DNA of 53,245 nucleotides from Bacteroidota bacterium (GCA_030830065.1 JAURNR010000049.1:1-53245), one strand, 5' to 3'. Shown: positions 18,221 through 28,251, counted from the stretch's first letter. Made by a program: numbers and translations. The notes: generated by a model not told the origin, from the letters alone.

Positions 18221-20857
18221 TTGAAGTTATCTCATGTCATACTGATTTTATTGTCTGTAATTACCACTCGAAAGAGTTGGTCCCAGAGAATTGAATCTCT
18301 AGATGAAAAAATAAACTTTGAATATTCAGGTCGCGATTTCCGCGAAGTACTGAGCAATTTCGAAAAAAGTACAGGTTTTTATTTTCAATTTGAGTCAGAC
18401 TTATTACCGGAAAATAAGCTTTTTAATTTTCGATATACGAACAAAAAGGCAAGCGTTGTATTGCGCGATATACTTCAACAATCAGGCTTAGATTTTAAAC
18501 AAGTTTTAGGTAATTCATTAGTTTTAATTCGTTGGAAACCAAAAGATGAACTGCTTCAAATTAGTGGCAGAGTAAGTAATGAGGGGAATAGAGAAAGGAT
18601 TGTAAATGCTAGTGTCATCATTGATGGCAGCGATATTGTTATTTATACAAACTCCCAAGGTGTGTTTCAAATCAATTCTACTAAATCACCAGTTATAATT
18701 ACGGTTTATTCACCTGGTTTTCTCCCAACTCAAGATACTTTAAGCGGTTTAGGAATAAGTTATTATTTAGATATATCATTAAGTCCTGAAATAGACAGGA
18801 TGGAAGTTGCTGAAGTAAAAGCGAAAAGAGATAAAAAGCTACCTTCCGTCGAAAGGGGTGAGTTAGGTGTATTAAATGTTTCGGGTAAGCAATTGGAAAA
18901 TATGACTCATTTATTGGGTGAACCAGACATTCTGAGAATGTTAAGTTTGAACCCTGGTGTTGTAGGAGGTAGTGAAGGTGTTTTTGGTATGTATGTAAGA
19001 GGCGGAGCGGCAGATCAAAATCTAGTTTTGTTAGATGGTGTTCCCATCTATAACCCATACCATTTGTTTGGAGTTTTTGGTGTTTTTAATGGTGATATTG
19101 TAAAAAATGCTACTTTTCACCGTGGTTCTTTTCCGGCAAAACAGGGCGGAAGAATGAGTTCCATAATAGATATTACCACCAAAGAAGGGAGTCCTAATAA
19201 ATGGGAAACACAGGCATCTTTAGGCCTCTTGTCGAGTAGGGTATATACTGGTGGGCCCTTAATAGGAGACAAAACGACATTGTTTATTTCAGGAAGAAGA
19301 AGTTTTTTTGATTTTCTAGTAAAACCTACTATTTCTTTATTTCCAGCATTAAGTAATCAAGTTGTAAATAGATATAATTTTTGGGATGTAAATGCCAAAC
19401 TTACACATAGGTTTTCTAATAAAAGCAGACTGAGTTTATCTTATTATTCGGGTCAAGACTTTTCTGGACTTGTAGATAGAGTTAGTTCAGGAGAAGATGG
19501 AAATTATTTAAGTGAGTTCACTGAGGATGCTTCCTACTGGGGAAACCAACTGCTAAGTCTTAATTGGGATGTAATGACTTCACCAAGTAGCAACCTAAAA
19601 GTAAAAGCTTACTACACGAATTATAATTTTCGTCACCAACATTTATATTCACGAGTCAAGGGTGAGGGTTTAAATTCAACTGCTGAAAGATCAGACTATA
19701 TTGTATCTAATGGAATATATGATTACGAGGGTTCAATACACTTTACTAAACAATGGAAAGATAGAGTTAAAATTGAGTCGGGAGGAGGTTTTATATATCA
19801 CAGATTTTTGCCAAATCAAAGAAAGATAATAACAGAAATTGATAGTGTGAAAATTACAAATAATGTAAATGATGACGCCGTAAGCACACCTGAATATTTT
19901 GCATATTCAGAACTTCAATTGCAGTTAGGTCAGATAGGTAATTATAATTTAGGTGTGAGGGCGAGTTACTATGATTTAGGATTGAGTCAATTTTATTTGT
20001 TACCTGAACCTAGGTTTAAGGCAAAATGGAATTTGGGTAAAAAAGTATGGTTGAATTTTAGCATTTCACAAAATAGACAATTTTTTCACCAGCTGAATAA
20101 TCTAACCATGGGTTTGCCATCGGATTTGTGGGTTCCATCTACAACACGATATCGTCCAGCTACGGCAACCCAGCGCACACTCGGTATTGCACATCAAATA
20201 AATAAAAAATATCAGTTTAGTATAGAAGCATTTGAGAAGATCTTCCAAGATATTTTGGAGTATAACGAAGATGCGATATATATAACATCAAATCTAGATT
20301 GGGAAAATTCGGTTACTTCTGGGGCGGGAAATGTAAGAGGATTAGAATGTTTATTTGAAAAAACAACGGGTAGATTAACTGGCTACATAACCTACACTTG
20401 GATGAAAAATTCGCGCAGTTTTATTGAAATTAATAATGGAAAGGAGTTTTCTGCGCGCTATGACAGGAGACACAGTGTCTATGCAATGGCAAATTACAGG
20501 ATCAACTCAGAATGGGCGTTATCGGCTAATTTTATATTCAACAGTGGTTTTGCATATACTTTGCCTATTGGTGTATATCCCTCAAATACTAGTAGTGATC
20601 CTGCACAAGAGATCTTTATTTATGGGGAACGAAATAACGCAAGAACAATTGCAAACCATAGATTAGATTTTTCATTTACTCGGAAAGCAAATTTTTTTGG
20701 GTATGATGCAAGTTGGATTTTTGGGGTTTATAATGTTTATAATCGGAAGAACCCTTTTTATATTAATCTTGGACTTGGCAACCAAGGGAACAGAACATTA
20801 TATCAAGTGAGCTTACTTCCTTTCATGCCCTTTGTTAATTATCAAGTTAAATTCTAA
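18221..20857 (+). CDS. TonB-dependent receptor with STN-like N-terminal domain and carboxypeptidase-regulatory-like domain
   Basis: STN-like FREVLSNFEKSTGFYFQFESDLLP; plug YVRGGAADQNLVLLDGVPIYNPYHLFGVFGVFN; C-terminal Phe. Confidence 0.88.
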   Translation: MKLSHVILILLSVITTRKSWSQRIESLDEKINFEYSGRDFREVLSNFEKSTGFYFQFESDLLPENKLFNFRYTNKKASVVLRDILQQSGLDFKQVLGNSLVLIRWKPKDELLQISGRVSNEGNRERIVNASVIIDGSDIVIYTNSQGVFQINSTKSPVIITVYSPGFLPTQDTLSGLGISYYLDISLSPEIDRMEVAEVKAKRDKKLPSVERGELGVLNVSGKQLENMTHLLGEPDILRMLSLNPGVVGGSEGVFGMYVRGGAADQNLVLLDGVPIYNPYHLFGVFGVFNGDIVKNATFHRGSFPAKQGGRMSSIIDITTKEGSPNKWETQASLGLLSSRVYTGGPLIGDKTTLFISGRRSFFDFLVKPTISLFPALSNQVVNRYNFWDVNAKLTHRFSNKSRLSLSYYSGQDFSGLVDRVSSGEDGNYLSEFTEDASYWGNQLLSLNWDVMTSPSSNLKVKAYYTNYNFRHQHLYSRVKGEGLNSTAERSDYIVSNGIYDYEGSIHFTKQWKDRVKIESGGGFIYHRFLPNQRKIITEIDSVKITNNVNDDAVSTPEYFAYSELQLQLGQIGNYNLGVRASYYDLGLSQFYLLPEPRFKAKWNLGKKVWLNFSISQNRQFFHQLNNLTMGLPSDLWVPSTTRYRPATATQRTLGIAHQINKKYQFSIEAFEKIFQDILEYNEDAIYITSNLDWENSVTSGAGNVRGLECLFEKTTGRLTGYITYTWMKNSRSFIEINNGKEFSARYDRRHSVYAMANYRINSEWALSANFIFNSGFAYTLPIGVYPSNTSSDPAQEIFIYGERNNARTIANHRLDFSFTRKANFFGYDASWIFGVYNVYNRKNPFYINLGLGNQGNRTLYQVSLLPFMPFVNYQVKF

Positions 20858-21753
20858 TGAGAAAGCTGGGAATAATAGGATTAATTTTTTCGATGATTTT
20901 CAATTCATGTGTTAAAGAATTGGAATACCCTAACAACCAATCATTAGAATCAAATGTCGCTCTACACGCATTCCTAAATCCCGATAGTATTGATGTTATT
21001 CAGTTAAGTAAAGTTGTCAATATTACGGAAGATATTGTGGGAATCAATAATGCAAATATTGAGTTATTAAACCTTTCAAGTGGTGATAAAACGATTATGG
21101 TCCACAAAACAGATGGTGCTTATAACGGGAATATTACAATTGCACAAAACGACGTCTTGAGCTTAACGGTAAACTGGAATAACATACAATATACGGCTCA
21201 AACCTACGTACCTGTAAAACCTATTTTAGATACTGTATCATCAAAGTTAAATTTTGTTGGAAGTATTGGTTTTACAAGGGTGTTTAACTTTACCCTCAAA
21301 GATATCGCAGCAAGCACTGATTATTATCGGTTGTATTTAATCACACAAAAAGTTGTTTACACATTAGATGCAAATAGCGAGGTGATTGATAGTAGTATTG
21401 TTTGGGAAAAATCGAGTATTTCAGGTGACGAAATAGGTTTTATAAGGAACTCCTATAACAACTATACCACAAAAGAGTTATTGTTTTCTGATGAGAGTTT
21501 TAATGGATTGACAACCTCTTTAGAATTTTATCTTACAAAACCAGAAAATGAAACCAATTCTAGATTAATACAACATAGGATCGTTGTTGAGAATTTGCCG
21601 ATCGAATTATTTGATTATTATAACTCGCGTAACGCTCATTTGTGGCAACAAAGCTCTATTACACAAAGCCCTACACCATTAAGAGGAAATATCCCAAATA
21701 TGTACGGTGTTTTTGCAGCATATAATCTTACTGATTATATATTGAGTTATTGA
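20857..21753 (+). CDS. DUF4249 family lipoprotein, paired with TonB receptor
   Basis: Signal peptide with lipobox FNSC; N-terminal EYPNNQSLESNVALHAFLNPDS; GNIPNMYGVFAAYN end; start adjacent to the receptor stop. Confidence 0.8.
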   Translation: MRKLGIIGLIFSMIFNSCVKELEYPNNQSLESNVALHAFLNPDSIDVIQLSKVVNITEDIVGINNANIELLNLSSGDKTIMVHKTDGAYNGNITIAQNDVLSLTVNWNNIQYTAQTYVPVKPILDTVSSKLNFVGSIGFTRVFNFTLKDIAASTDYYRLYLITQKVVYTLDANSEVIDSSIVWEKSSISGDEIGFIRNSYNNYTTKELLFSDESFNGLTTSLEFYLTKPENETNSRLIQHRIVVENLPIELFDYYNSRNAHLWQQSSITQSPTPLRGNIPNMYGVFAAYNLTDYILSY

Positions 21754-23039
21754 TAAATCTTTAGATCTACTTCTAGAATTCTTGCACCCTCCATCGACTT
21801 AATGGTAAATTCAAGATTTTCGTGTCGAATAACCTCATCAACTTGAGGAATTCTTTCAGCAAAGTATATAATAAATCCGCCTAATGTGTTGTATTCTCCC
21901 TCGTCTAGATTAAAGTTATATTTTTCATTCAGGTAATCAATTTCAAGTCTTGCAGAAAAGCGATAATGATTTGGCCCTATTTCAACTTCTTTTCCATCTT
22001 CGTTATCAAATTCGTCCTTAATTTCACCAAATATCTCTTCAACAATATCTTCTAGGGTAGCAATTCCTGCAACTCCACCAAATTCATCCACTACAACAGC
22101 CATACTTTTACGTTCATGAATAAACTTTTTTAACAATTCATGAGCCTCTAATGTCTCAGAGACAATAATTACTGGATGCAATATTTCATGTATTTTTTCC
22201 GGAGAATCAAACAAATCACTATGGTGTACAAAACCAATAATATTTTCTACATTGTCTTTGTAGATTAGAATACGAGACAAAGAAGTATCAATAAATGTAT
22301 TTTTGAGTTCGTTGATACTTGATTCCATTTTTAGTGCAACAATCTCAGTGCGCGGAATCATAAAGTCACGGACAATAATTTCAGAAAAATCCAAGGCGTT
22401 ACGAAACGCCTCTGTATCTATTTCCTGGTTTTCTGCATCACCGGTAGATTCTATTGTGGCTATAAAATTATCTAAATCAACACGGGAAAAAACTTTATTT
22501 CCCTCCTCTAATTTATCTCCTTTAAGAAAGGCCGTAGATAAACTCCTGGTGAAAGTGATAAAAGGCCATAAAATTATATTAGACAGTTTGAATGGAATGG
22601 CAAATAGAAATAGAAATCTATCGGCTTTTGCTTTGAAAATAGTCTTAGGAATAAATTCAGCAGTTACTAAAACCACTAGTGTACTAAGTATTGTTGTGAT
22701 AATGAAATTTAGAAGTTCATTATCGAAGAAAAAGGATAGGTAATAATGAAGAATATCACCCATTGCAATACCGTAAATTACCAAAGCTAAATTGGTTGCA
22801 ACTAAAACCGTGGTAATAAATTCATCGGGTTTTTTAAGGTATTGCCCAATCCATTTTCCTCCAACTACACCTTTTTTGCTTTTTAGTTCAATCCTTAATT
22901 TGTTGGCCGAAATAAATGCTATCTCCATCCCAGAGAAAAAACCAATAGTGGCAAGACAAAGCACTACAATAAACCAACTAAGAGTTGATATTTGAGCAAT
23001 ATGAACGATTAAAAATGAATAAGGGAGAGGGTCATCCAT
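21747..23039 (-). CDS. Hemolysin-family CNNM/CBS/CorC_HlyC domain transporter
   Basis: DUF21-like membrane domain (FFSGMEIAFISANKLRIEL), RDFMIPRTEIVAL, CBS domains (VVDEFGGVAGIATLEDIVEEIFGEI). Confidence 0.92.
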   Translation of the reverse strand: MDDPLPYSFLIVHIAQISTLSWFIVVLCLATIGFFSGMEIAFISANKLRIELKSKKGVVGGKWIGQYLKKPDEFITTVLVATNLALVIYGIAMGDILHYYLSFFFDNELLNFIITTILSTLVVLVTAEFIPKTIFKAKADRFLFLFAIPFKLSNIILWPFITFTRSLSTAFLKGDKLEEGNKVFSRVDLDNFIATIESTGDAENQEIDTEAFRNALDFSEIIVRDFMIPRTEIVALKMESSINELKNTFIDTSLSRILIYKDNVENIIGFVHHSDLFDSPEKIHEILHPVIIVSETLEAHELLKKFIHERKSMAVVVDEFGGVAGIATLEDIVEEIFGEIKDEFDNEDGKEVEIGPNHYRFSARLEIDYLNEKYNFNLDEGEYNTLGGFIIYFAERIPQVDEVIRHENLEFTIKSMEGARILEVDLKIYQ

Positions 23040-23044
23040 TAAAT

Positions 23045-23052
23045 CAAAGATA
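23045..23052 (-). promoter_or_regulatory. -7 box for hemolysin-family gene
   Basis: Minus-strand TATCTTTG, 5 nt before the ATG at 23039; possible TTG -33 element 21 nt upstream. Confidence 0.6.
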
Positions 23053-23091
23053 CAAATTTTTCAAAATGCTAATCAATTCTTTTTCGGGAAG

Positions 23092-23099
23092 TACCTTTG
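23092..23099 (+). promoter_or_regulatory. -7 box for purK
   Basis: TACCTTTG, 4 nt before the ATG at 23104. Confidence 0.6.
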
Positions 23100-23103
23100 T
23101 GGT

Positions 23104-24261
23104 ATGACTCAAAAAAATGTTGGAATAATTGGAGGTGGCCAATTAGGTATGATGCTTTTAGAATCAGCTCTGGAAAATAAAAGAGCAAACTATACAATAC
23201 TTGAAGCCTCAAAAGATTGTCCAGCTTTCGATTTGTGCGATCACTTTATTGAGGGTAATTTAAAAGATGCAGATGCAATCAATAAACTATCTACAAATTG
23301 TGATGTTCTAACATGGGAAATTGAACACATTAACGTAGAGGCACTTATTGAACTTGAAAAACAAGGAAAGCAAATAATTCCAAGTCCTAAAGTACTGCAA
23401 ATTATTCAAGATAAAGGATTGCAAAAAGAGTTTTATATTTCTCATAATGTACCAACATCTCCTTTTGTTTTATTGAAAGACAATGAACTGTTGCAGTATT
23501 TAGAAAACCATCCTGAATTTATTGTTGGTGATAAGGTAGTTGTAAAATCTAGAACTGGCGGTTATGACGGCAAAGGTGTTCAAATTTTAAGTTTAGATCA
23601 AATTAGAACCGGTGAATTAATATTTGAAGGTGATATATTACTTGAGCAGTTTGTTCCTGATGTATTGGAGCTTTCCGTTATTGTTGCTGTGGGTCAAAAT
23701 AAGGAAGTAAAGGTATTTCCATCCATAGAAATGTATTTTAACCCTGAAAGTAATCTTGTAGAGTTTTTGTTTTCTCCAGCGCAGGTAAGTCAAGAAATTG
23801 AGGATAATGCAAGAAAAACGGCTTTCAAAGCAGTTGAATCACTGCAATCTGCAGGATTGTTTGCTGTTGAAATGTTTGTGATGGGAACAGGTGAAATATG
23901 GGTGAATGAGATAGCTCCACGACCCCATAATAGCGGACACCATACTATAGAAGGTTGTGAGACAAGTCAGTTTGAACAATTAAATAAAATTTTACTGGTG
24001 GAGTCTTTAGGAGATTCTCAATTGATTCAACCGTCTGCTATGATAAACATAGTAGGTCCGAAAGAATTCTCTGGTAGTTACGCATTGAAAGATGAACTAC
24101 ATTGGTTGGAACAAAAAGATGTGTTTGTTCATATGTATAGAAAATCTGAATCTCGCCCAAATAGAAAGCTTGGACACGTTACGGTGGTTGCCTCTACTTT
24201 TGATGAATTAATGAAACGTGCAAAAGAAGTTAAAGAGACTCTAGAAATTATACAGTCATAA
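23104..24261 (+). CDS. purK: 5-(carboxyamino)imidazole ribonucleotide synthase
   Basis: GIIGGGQLGMMLLESA, VVKSRTGGYDGKGV, EIAPRPHNSGHHTIEGCETSQFEQ. Confidence 0.97.
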   Translation: MTQKNVGIIGGGQLGMMLLESALENKRANYTILEASKDCPAFDLCDHFIEGNLKDADAINKLSTNCDVLTWEIEHINVEALIELEKQGKQIIPSPKVLQIIQDKGLQKEFYISHNVPTSPFVLLKDNELLQYLENHPEFIVGDKVVVKSRTGGYDGKGVQILSLDQIRTGELIFEGDILLEQFVPDVLELSVIVAVGQNKEVKVFPSIEMYFNPESNLVEFLFSPAQVSQEIEDNARKTAFKAVESLQSAGLFAVEMFVMGTGEIWVNEIAPRPHNSGHHTIEGCETSQFEQLNKILLVESLGDSQLIQPSAMINIVGPKEFSGSYALKDELHWLEQKDVFVHMYRKSESRPNRKLGHVTVVASTFDELMKRAKEVKETLEIIQS

Positions 24262-24808
24262 TTTCTTTCTCTTTAGTACCAAATACTTCTTCTGTTTTAG
24301 CAATATAAGAGTCAATCATTTTTTGAACTCTTTCTTCACCACCAGATATTTCATCTTCGCTTAAACCCTCGCCCTTAAGTTTTTTTAGCTTCTCATTAGC
24401 ATCTTTGCGAAGGTTGCGAATTCCAATTTTGGATTGTTCTGATTCATTCTTAGCCCTTTTTACTAATTCTTTACGCCTTTCTTCTGTAACGGGAGGAATA
24501 TTGATTCTTATTGTTTCCCCATCGTTTTGAGGTGCAAAACCGAGATTAGCATTGATAATTGCAGTTTCAATATCTCTTAAGATGCTTTTATCCCACGGTT
24601 GTATCATAATGGTTCGGGCATCAGGGGTATTAATATTAGCAGCTTGGTTTAATGGTGTCATTGTACCATAAAATTCCACAGAAACGCCCTCTAACATATC
24701 AGGTGTAGCTTTACCGGCTCTTATTCTTTGGAATTCTGCTTTTGTGTGTTCGATGTTTTTTTCTAATTGACTCTTTAATTGATCCAATATTTCGTTGACA
24801 CTGCTCAT
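24248..24808 (-). CDS. frr: Ribosome recycling factor
   Basis: IRAGKATPDMLEGVSVEFYGTMTPLNQAANI, IMIQPWDKS, IRINIPPVTEERRKELVK. Confidence 0.97.
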   Translation of the reverse strand: MSSVNEILDQLKSQLEKNIEHTKAEFQRIRAGKATPDMLEGVSVEFYGTMTPLNQAANINTPDARTIMIQPWDKSILRDIETAIINANLGFAPQNDGETIRINIPPVTEERRKELVKRAKNESEQSKIGIRNLRKDANEKLKKLKGEGLSEDEISGGEERVQKMIDSYIAKTEEVFGTKEKEIMTV

Positions 24809-24813
24809 GTTCG

Positions 24814-24821
24814 CAAATTTA
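24814..24821 (-). promoter_or_regulatory. -7 box for frr
   Basis: Minus-strand TAAATTTG, 5 nt before the ATG at 24808. Confidence 0.55.
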
Positions 24822-24847
24822 TATGATTTAAATAATTGTGTGAATGT

Positions 24848-26740
24848 TTAATATGCTCTTTCTTTTCTTCCTTCAAAATAATATACGAAACTCCTATTAG
24901 CTACGGCAGTTCCACCTGGAGTTGGATAATTTCCAGTAAAATACCAATCACCTAAATCGTTAGGACAAGCGGCATGTAGGTTTTCTATGGATTGGAATAC
25001 TATGTCAAAATCAGATCGTAAATTTTTGGGTTTAACCATTTCCGAAATCTTTTTAGAAATATCCGTTACCGAAAGTTCTTCATATAGATCTTTTACCACA
25101 TTCCGTTGTTGGTGGTCTGGTTTTTCGAGTTCGATTTTAGCTTCTTGATAGATTTGCTCAAGGATATTAGTATTTCCTCTTTCCTTATGAAGTTCTACTG
25201 CTGCTTTGAATGCGGCAAAATCTCCTAATTTACTCATGTCTATTCCATAGCAATCAGGATATCTAATTTGCGGCGCAGAACTAACAAGTATAATTCGTTT
25301 CGGTTCTAGTCGGTCTAGTAACCTTAGAATGCTTGTTCGCAATGTTGTACCCCGCACAATAGAATCGTCCATAATTACTAAAGTATCTTGCCAAGACTTT
25401 ATAACACCAAAGGTGATATCATATACGTGAGTGACCAGATCCTCTCTGTCTGTATCGTTAGTAATGAATGTTCTCATTTTAACATCCTTCACTAAGATTT
25501 TCTCTCTTCTTGGGCGCCAATTTAAGATTTCAGCGGCTTTTTCTGGTTCCTTTTCAATGTCTATTTTTTTAAGTGCTTCTATTTGAAGCTCTTTACGTAT
25601 TTCGTGTATACCATCCACTAATCCATAGAAACTGGTAGATGCAGTATTGGGTACATAGCTGAAAACAGTATTCAACAATTCGTTATTAAGCATGTCCATT
25701 ACTGGTTGCGCCAATAGTCTTCCTAACTCTTTTCTCTCGGAATAAATGTACTGATCGTTACCTCTAGAAAAATAGATTCGCTCAAAACTGCAACTCTTTT
25801 TTTCCAGTGGTTCCATAATTTCTTCTATTGAATAAGAGCCATCTTTTTTAACAATAAGTGCATTCCCAGGATCTAGTTCATTTACATCTTCCGGATATAT
25901 ATTGAAAGCCATCTGAATGGGTGCACGCTCCGATGCAACAACAACTACTTCATCGTCGGCATACCAGTGTGATGGACGGATACCAGACGGATCTCGAACA
26001 ATAAAAGCATCTCCATGCCCTAGTAAACCAATCATATTGAACCCACCATCGATATTTTTAAAGCTGCGCTTAAGGATTCGAGATAACGAAAGTTCAGTTT
26101 TTATCTTCCTTGAAATTTCGAGATTTTCAAATCCTTGAGACTTTAATATTCCGAATAATCGTTGATTTTCTTCATCAATAAAATGGCCAATTTTCTCAAG
26201 CATTAAAACGTTATCACTTTTTTCTTTGGGCTGTTGACCAAGTCCAATCAAAGCTTGAAATAACTCCTCAGTGTTAGTGATATTATAATTTCCGGCAAGC
26301 ATTAAATTCCTTGCCATCCAATTGTTTTGACGTAAGAATGGATGAATATTCTCGATTGAATTACCACCATAAGTACCGTAGCGGAGATGCCCTAATAGCA
26401 ACTCTCCAGCATAGGGATAATGCTTTTTCAAATACTCAGCATCGTCTATTTTGTTTTCCGGAATAGTTTCTAATTCTTTAAATACTGCTTCGAAAATGTC
26501 AGACAATGCCGTTTTGCTCGCACTTCTTTGTCTCGCTAAATAACGATCGCCAAATTCTGGATCAAGTTTAACAACACCAATGCCGGCACCATCTTGACCT
26601 CGGTTAAGTTGTTTGGTCATTAAGAACTGCAATTTGTGCAGACCATACCAGTAAGAACCATATTTTTCTTTATAGTACTGAAGTGGTTTTCTTAAACGGA
26701 TAAAAGCCACTCCACATTCGTGCTGAATTGCGTCGCTCAT
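24848..26740 (-). CDS. Long amidophosphoribosyltransferase-like protein (class II glutamine amidotransferase plus phosphoribosyltransferase)
   Basis: MSDAIQHECGVAFI, NRGQDGAGIG, LGHLRYGTYG, IVRDPSGIRPSHW, VIMDDSIVRGTTLR. Start moved to the ATG at 26740, because the listed start (26755) overlaps a -7 box. Confidence 0.88.
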   Translation of the reverse strand: MSDAIQHECGVAFIRLRKPLQYYKEKYGSYWYGLHKLQFLMTKQLNRGQDGAGIGVVKLDPEFGDRYLARQRSASKTALSDIFEAVFKELETIPENKIDDAEYLKKHYPYAGELLLGHLRYGTYGGNSIENIHPFLRQNNWMARNLMLAGNYNITNTEELFQALIGLGQQPKEKSDNVLMLEKIGHFIDEENQRLFGILKSQGFENLEISRKIKTELSLSRILKRSFKNIDGGFNMIGLLGHGDAFIVRDPSGIRPSHWYADDEVVVVASERAPIQMAFNIYPEDVNELDPGNALIVKKDGSYSIEEIMEPLEKKSCSFERIYFSRGNDQYIYSERKELGRLLAQPVMDMLNNELLNTVFSYVPNTASTSFYGLVDGIHEIRKELQIEALKKIDIEKEPEKAAEILNWRPRREKILVKDVKMRTFITNDTDREDLVTHVYDITFGVIKSWQDTLVIMDDSIVRGTTLRTSILRLLDRLEPKRIILVSSAPQIRYPDCYGIDMSKLGDFAAFKAAVELHKERGNTNILEQIYQEAKIELEKPDHQQRNVVKDLYEELSVTDISKKISEMVKPKNLRSDFDIVFQSIENLHAACPNDLGDWYFTGNYPTPGGTAVANRSFVYYFEGRKERAY

Positions 26741-26752
26741 GGATTTGAAAAA

Positions 26753-26760
26753 CAAAAGTA
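26753..26760 (-). promoter_or_regulatory. -7 box for purF-like gene
   Basis: Minus-strand TACTTTTG, 12 nt before the ATG at 26740. Confidence 0.5.
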
Positions 26761-26811
26761 TGAATTCAATAGTAAAATGCTGAATAGAAATTCAATTTTG
26801 GTGAAAATATG

Positions 26812-26819
26812 TACTTTTG
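26812..26819 (+). promoter_or_regulatory. -7 box for 3-hydroxyanthranilate dioxygenase gene
   Basis: TACTTTTG, 26 nt before the ATG at 26846. Confidence 0.5.
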
Positions 26820-26845
26820 TGAGTATCACTCAAGCACAAAATCAT

Positions 26846-27364
26846 ATGTCAGTTCAAGCAGCATTCAACCTTCAAAAGTGGATCGAAGAAAATAAACATT
26901 TGTTAAAACCACCTGTGGCAAATAAAAATTTATATCCAATAGGTGAAGATTTTATAGTAATGATTGTTGGTGGACCAAATTCGAGAAAAGATTATCACTA
27001 CAACGAGACCGAAGAGTTATTTTATCAGCTTGAAGGAAACATCACTGTAAAAATTCAAGAGGATGGAAAGCAAAGAGATATAAATTTAGGCCCTGGTGAT
27101 ATGTTCTTATTACCAGCAAAGGTTCCGCACTCACCAGGAAGAAGCGAAGGCAGTATAGGTTTAGTGATAGAAAGAGTGAGAGAGGGTAAAGGGTTTACAG
27201 ATGGACTTCAGTGGTATTGCGATAACTGTAACAATAAATTACATGAAGTTTATTTTGAGTTGAAAAACATTGAAACAGACTTTATTGAACATTTTAACGA
27301 CTACTACAATTCTGAAGACTTGAGAACCTGCAGTAGTTGTGGTCATGTAATGGAAAAACCTTAG
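26846..27364 (+). CDS. 3-hydroxyanthranilate 3,4-dioxygenase
   Basis: Cupin GGPNSRKDYHYNETEELFYQLEG, FLLPAKVPHSPGR, C-terminal CDNC...CSSCG metal site. Start moved from 26720 to MSVQAAFNL. Confidence 0.92.
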   Translation: MSVQAAFNLQKWIEENKHLLKPPVANKNLYPIGEDFIVMIVGGPNSRKDYHYNETEELFYQLEGNITVKIQEDGKQRDINLGPGDMFLLPAKVPHSPGRSEGSIGLVIERVREGKGFTDGLQWYCDNCNNKLHEVYFELKNIETDFIEHFNDYYNSEDLRTCSSCGHVMEKP

Positions 27365-27371
27365 GAAATTT

Positions 27372-28166
27372 ATGTATGAATTTCACGGCGACAAGCGTCG
27401 CTATTTTGACATGACCTATGAGGTAACGAAAAATCATATCGTACCCTACATAGAAGATGGTTTTCCAATCAAACAAGGCATGAATGTGTTAGAAATTGGT
27501 TGTGGTGAGGCCGGGGTTTTGAAAGCATTTTTAGAGCGTGGGTGTCAATGTACGGGAATTGAACTTGACGCTTCGCGGATTGAATATGCAAAAGAATTCT
27601 TGAAGGATGACGTAGATAAGGGTAACATTAACTTTTTAAGTAAAGACATTTATTTAGTTGACCCGATTGAAGAATTGGGTCGTACATACGATATCATCAT
27701 ATTAAAAGACGTAATTGAGCATATACACAACCAAGAAAAGTTTGTTCCGCAACTTCATAAGTTTTTAAATGAGGGTGGTGTAGTATTTTTTGCTTTTCCA
27801 CCTTGGATGATGCCTTATGGAGGTCACCAGCAAATACTTCCATCCAAAATAGCCAGCGTACTCCCCTATTATCACCTGTTGCCTGGGCCATTGTATCCTG
27901 GTTTAATGAAGCTTTTAGGTGTTAATAAACCCGGGATCGATTTTATGCTTGAAACGAAATCTACCGGAATAAGTATAGAACGATTTAATAGAATAATAAA
28001 GGCATCGAACTTTGAGCTAATAGACGAAAAGTTTTACTTATTTAATCCTATTTATGAGCACAAGTTTGGTATTAAACCGAGGACTCAAACTAAGATAATT
28101 AGTGGAATTCCATGGGTCAGAAATTTTCTCACCATGGGAGTATATTCTTTAGTAAAAGCGGTATAA
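27372..28166 (+). CDS. Class I SAM-dependent methyltransferase
   Basis: VLEIGCGEAGVLKAFLERG, IIILKDVIEHI motifs. Confidence 0.88.
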   Translation: MYEFHGDKRRYFDMTYEVTKNHIVPYIEDGFPIKQGMNVLEIGCGEAGVLKAFLERGCQCTGIELDASRIEYAKEFLKDDVDKGNINFLSKDIYLVDPIEELGRTYDIIILKDVIEHIHNQEKFVPQLHKFLNEGGVVFFAFPPWMMPYGGHQQILPSKIASVLPYYHLLPGPLYPGLMKLLGVNKPGIDFMLETKSTGISIERFNRIIKASNFELIDEKFYLFNPIYEHKFGIKPRTQTKIISGIPWVRNFLTMGVYSLVKAV

Positions 28167-28234
28167 AATTTCCAAAAAAGCAACATTTGATGACCCTAAG
28201 TCGTTTACAATTATGAAAAACCCCTCCAAATGGG

Positions 28235-28242
28235 TAAATTTG
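28235..28242 (+). promoter_or_regulatory. -7 box for DUF6089-like gene
   Basis: TAAATTTG, 9 nt before the ATG at 28252. Confidence 0.5.
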
Positions 28243-28251
28243 TGTTTTATC

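Noticed and set aside
18699-19058. 119-aa antisense ORF and other small ORFs opposite long genes (e.g. 17440-17832, 22303-22743)
   Set aside because: They lie wholly antisense to clearly coding genes and their translations show no family motif or compositional support.
26720-26845. 42-aa N-terminal extension of the 3-hydroxyanthranilate dioxygenase ORF
   Set aside because: It contains a -7 promoter box and the family N-terminus starts at MSVQAAFNL.
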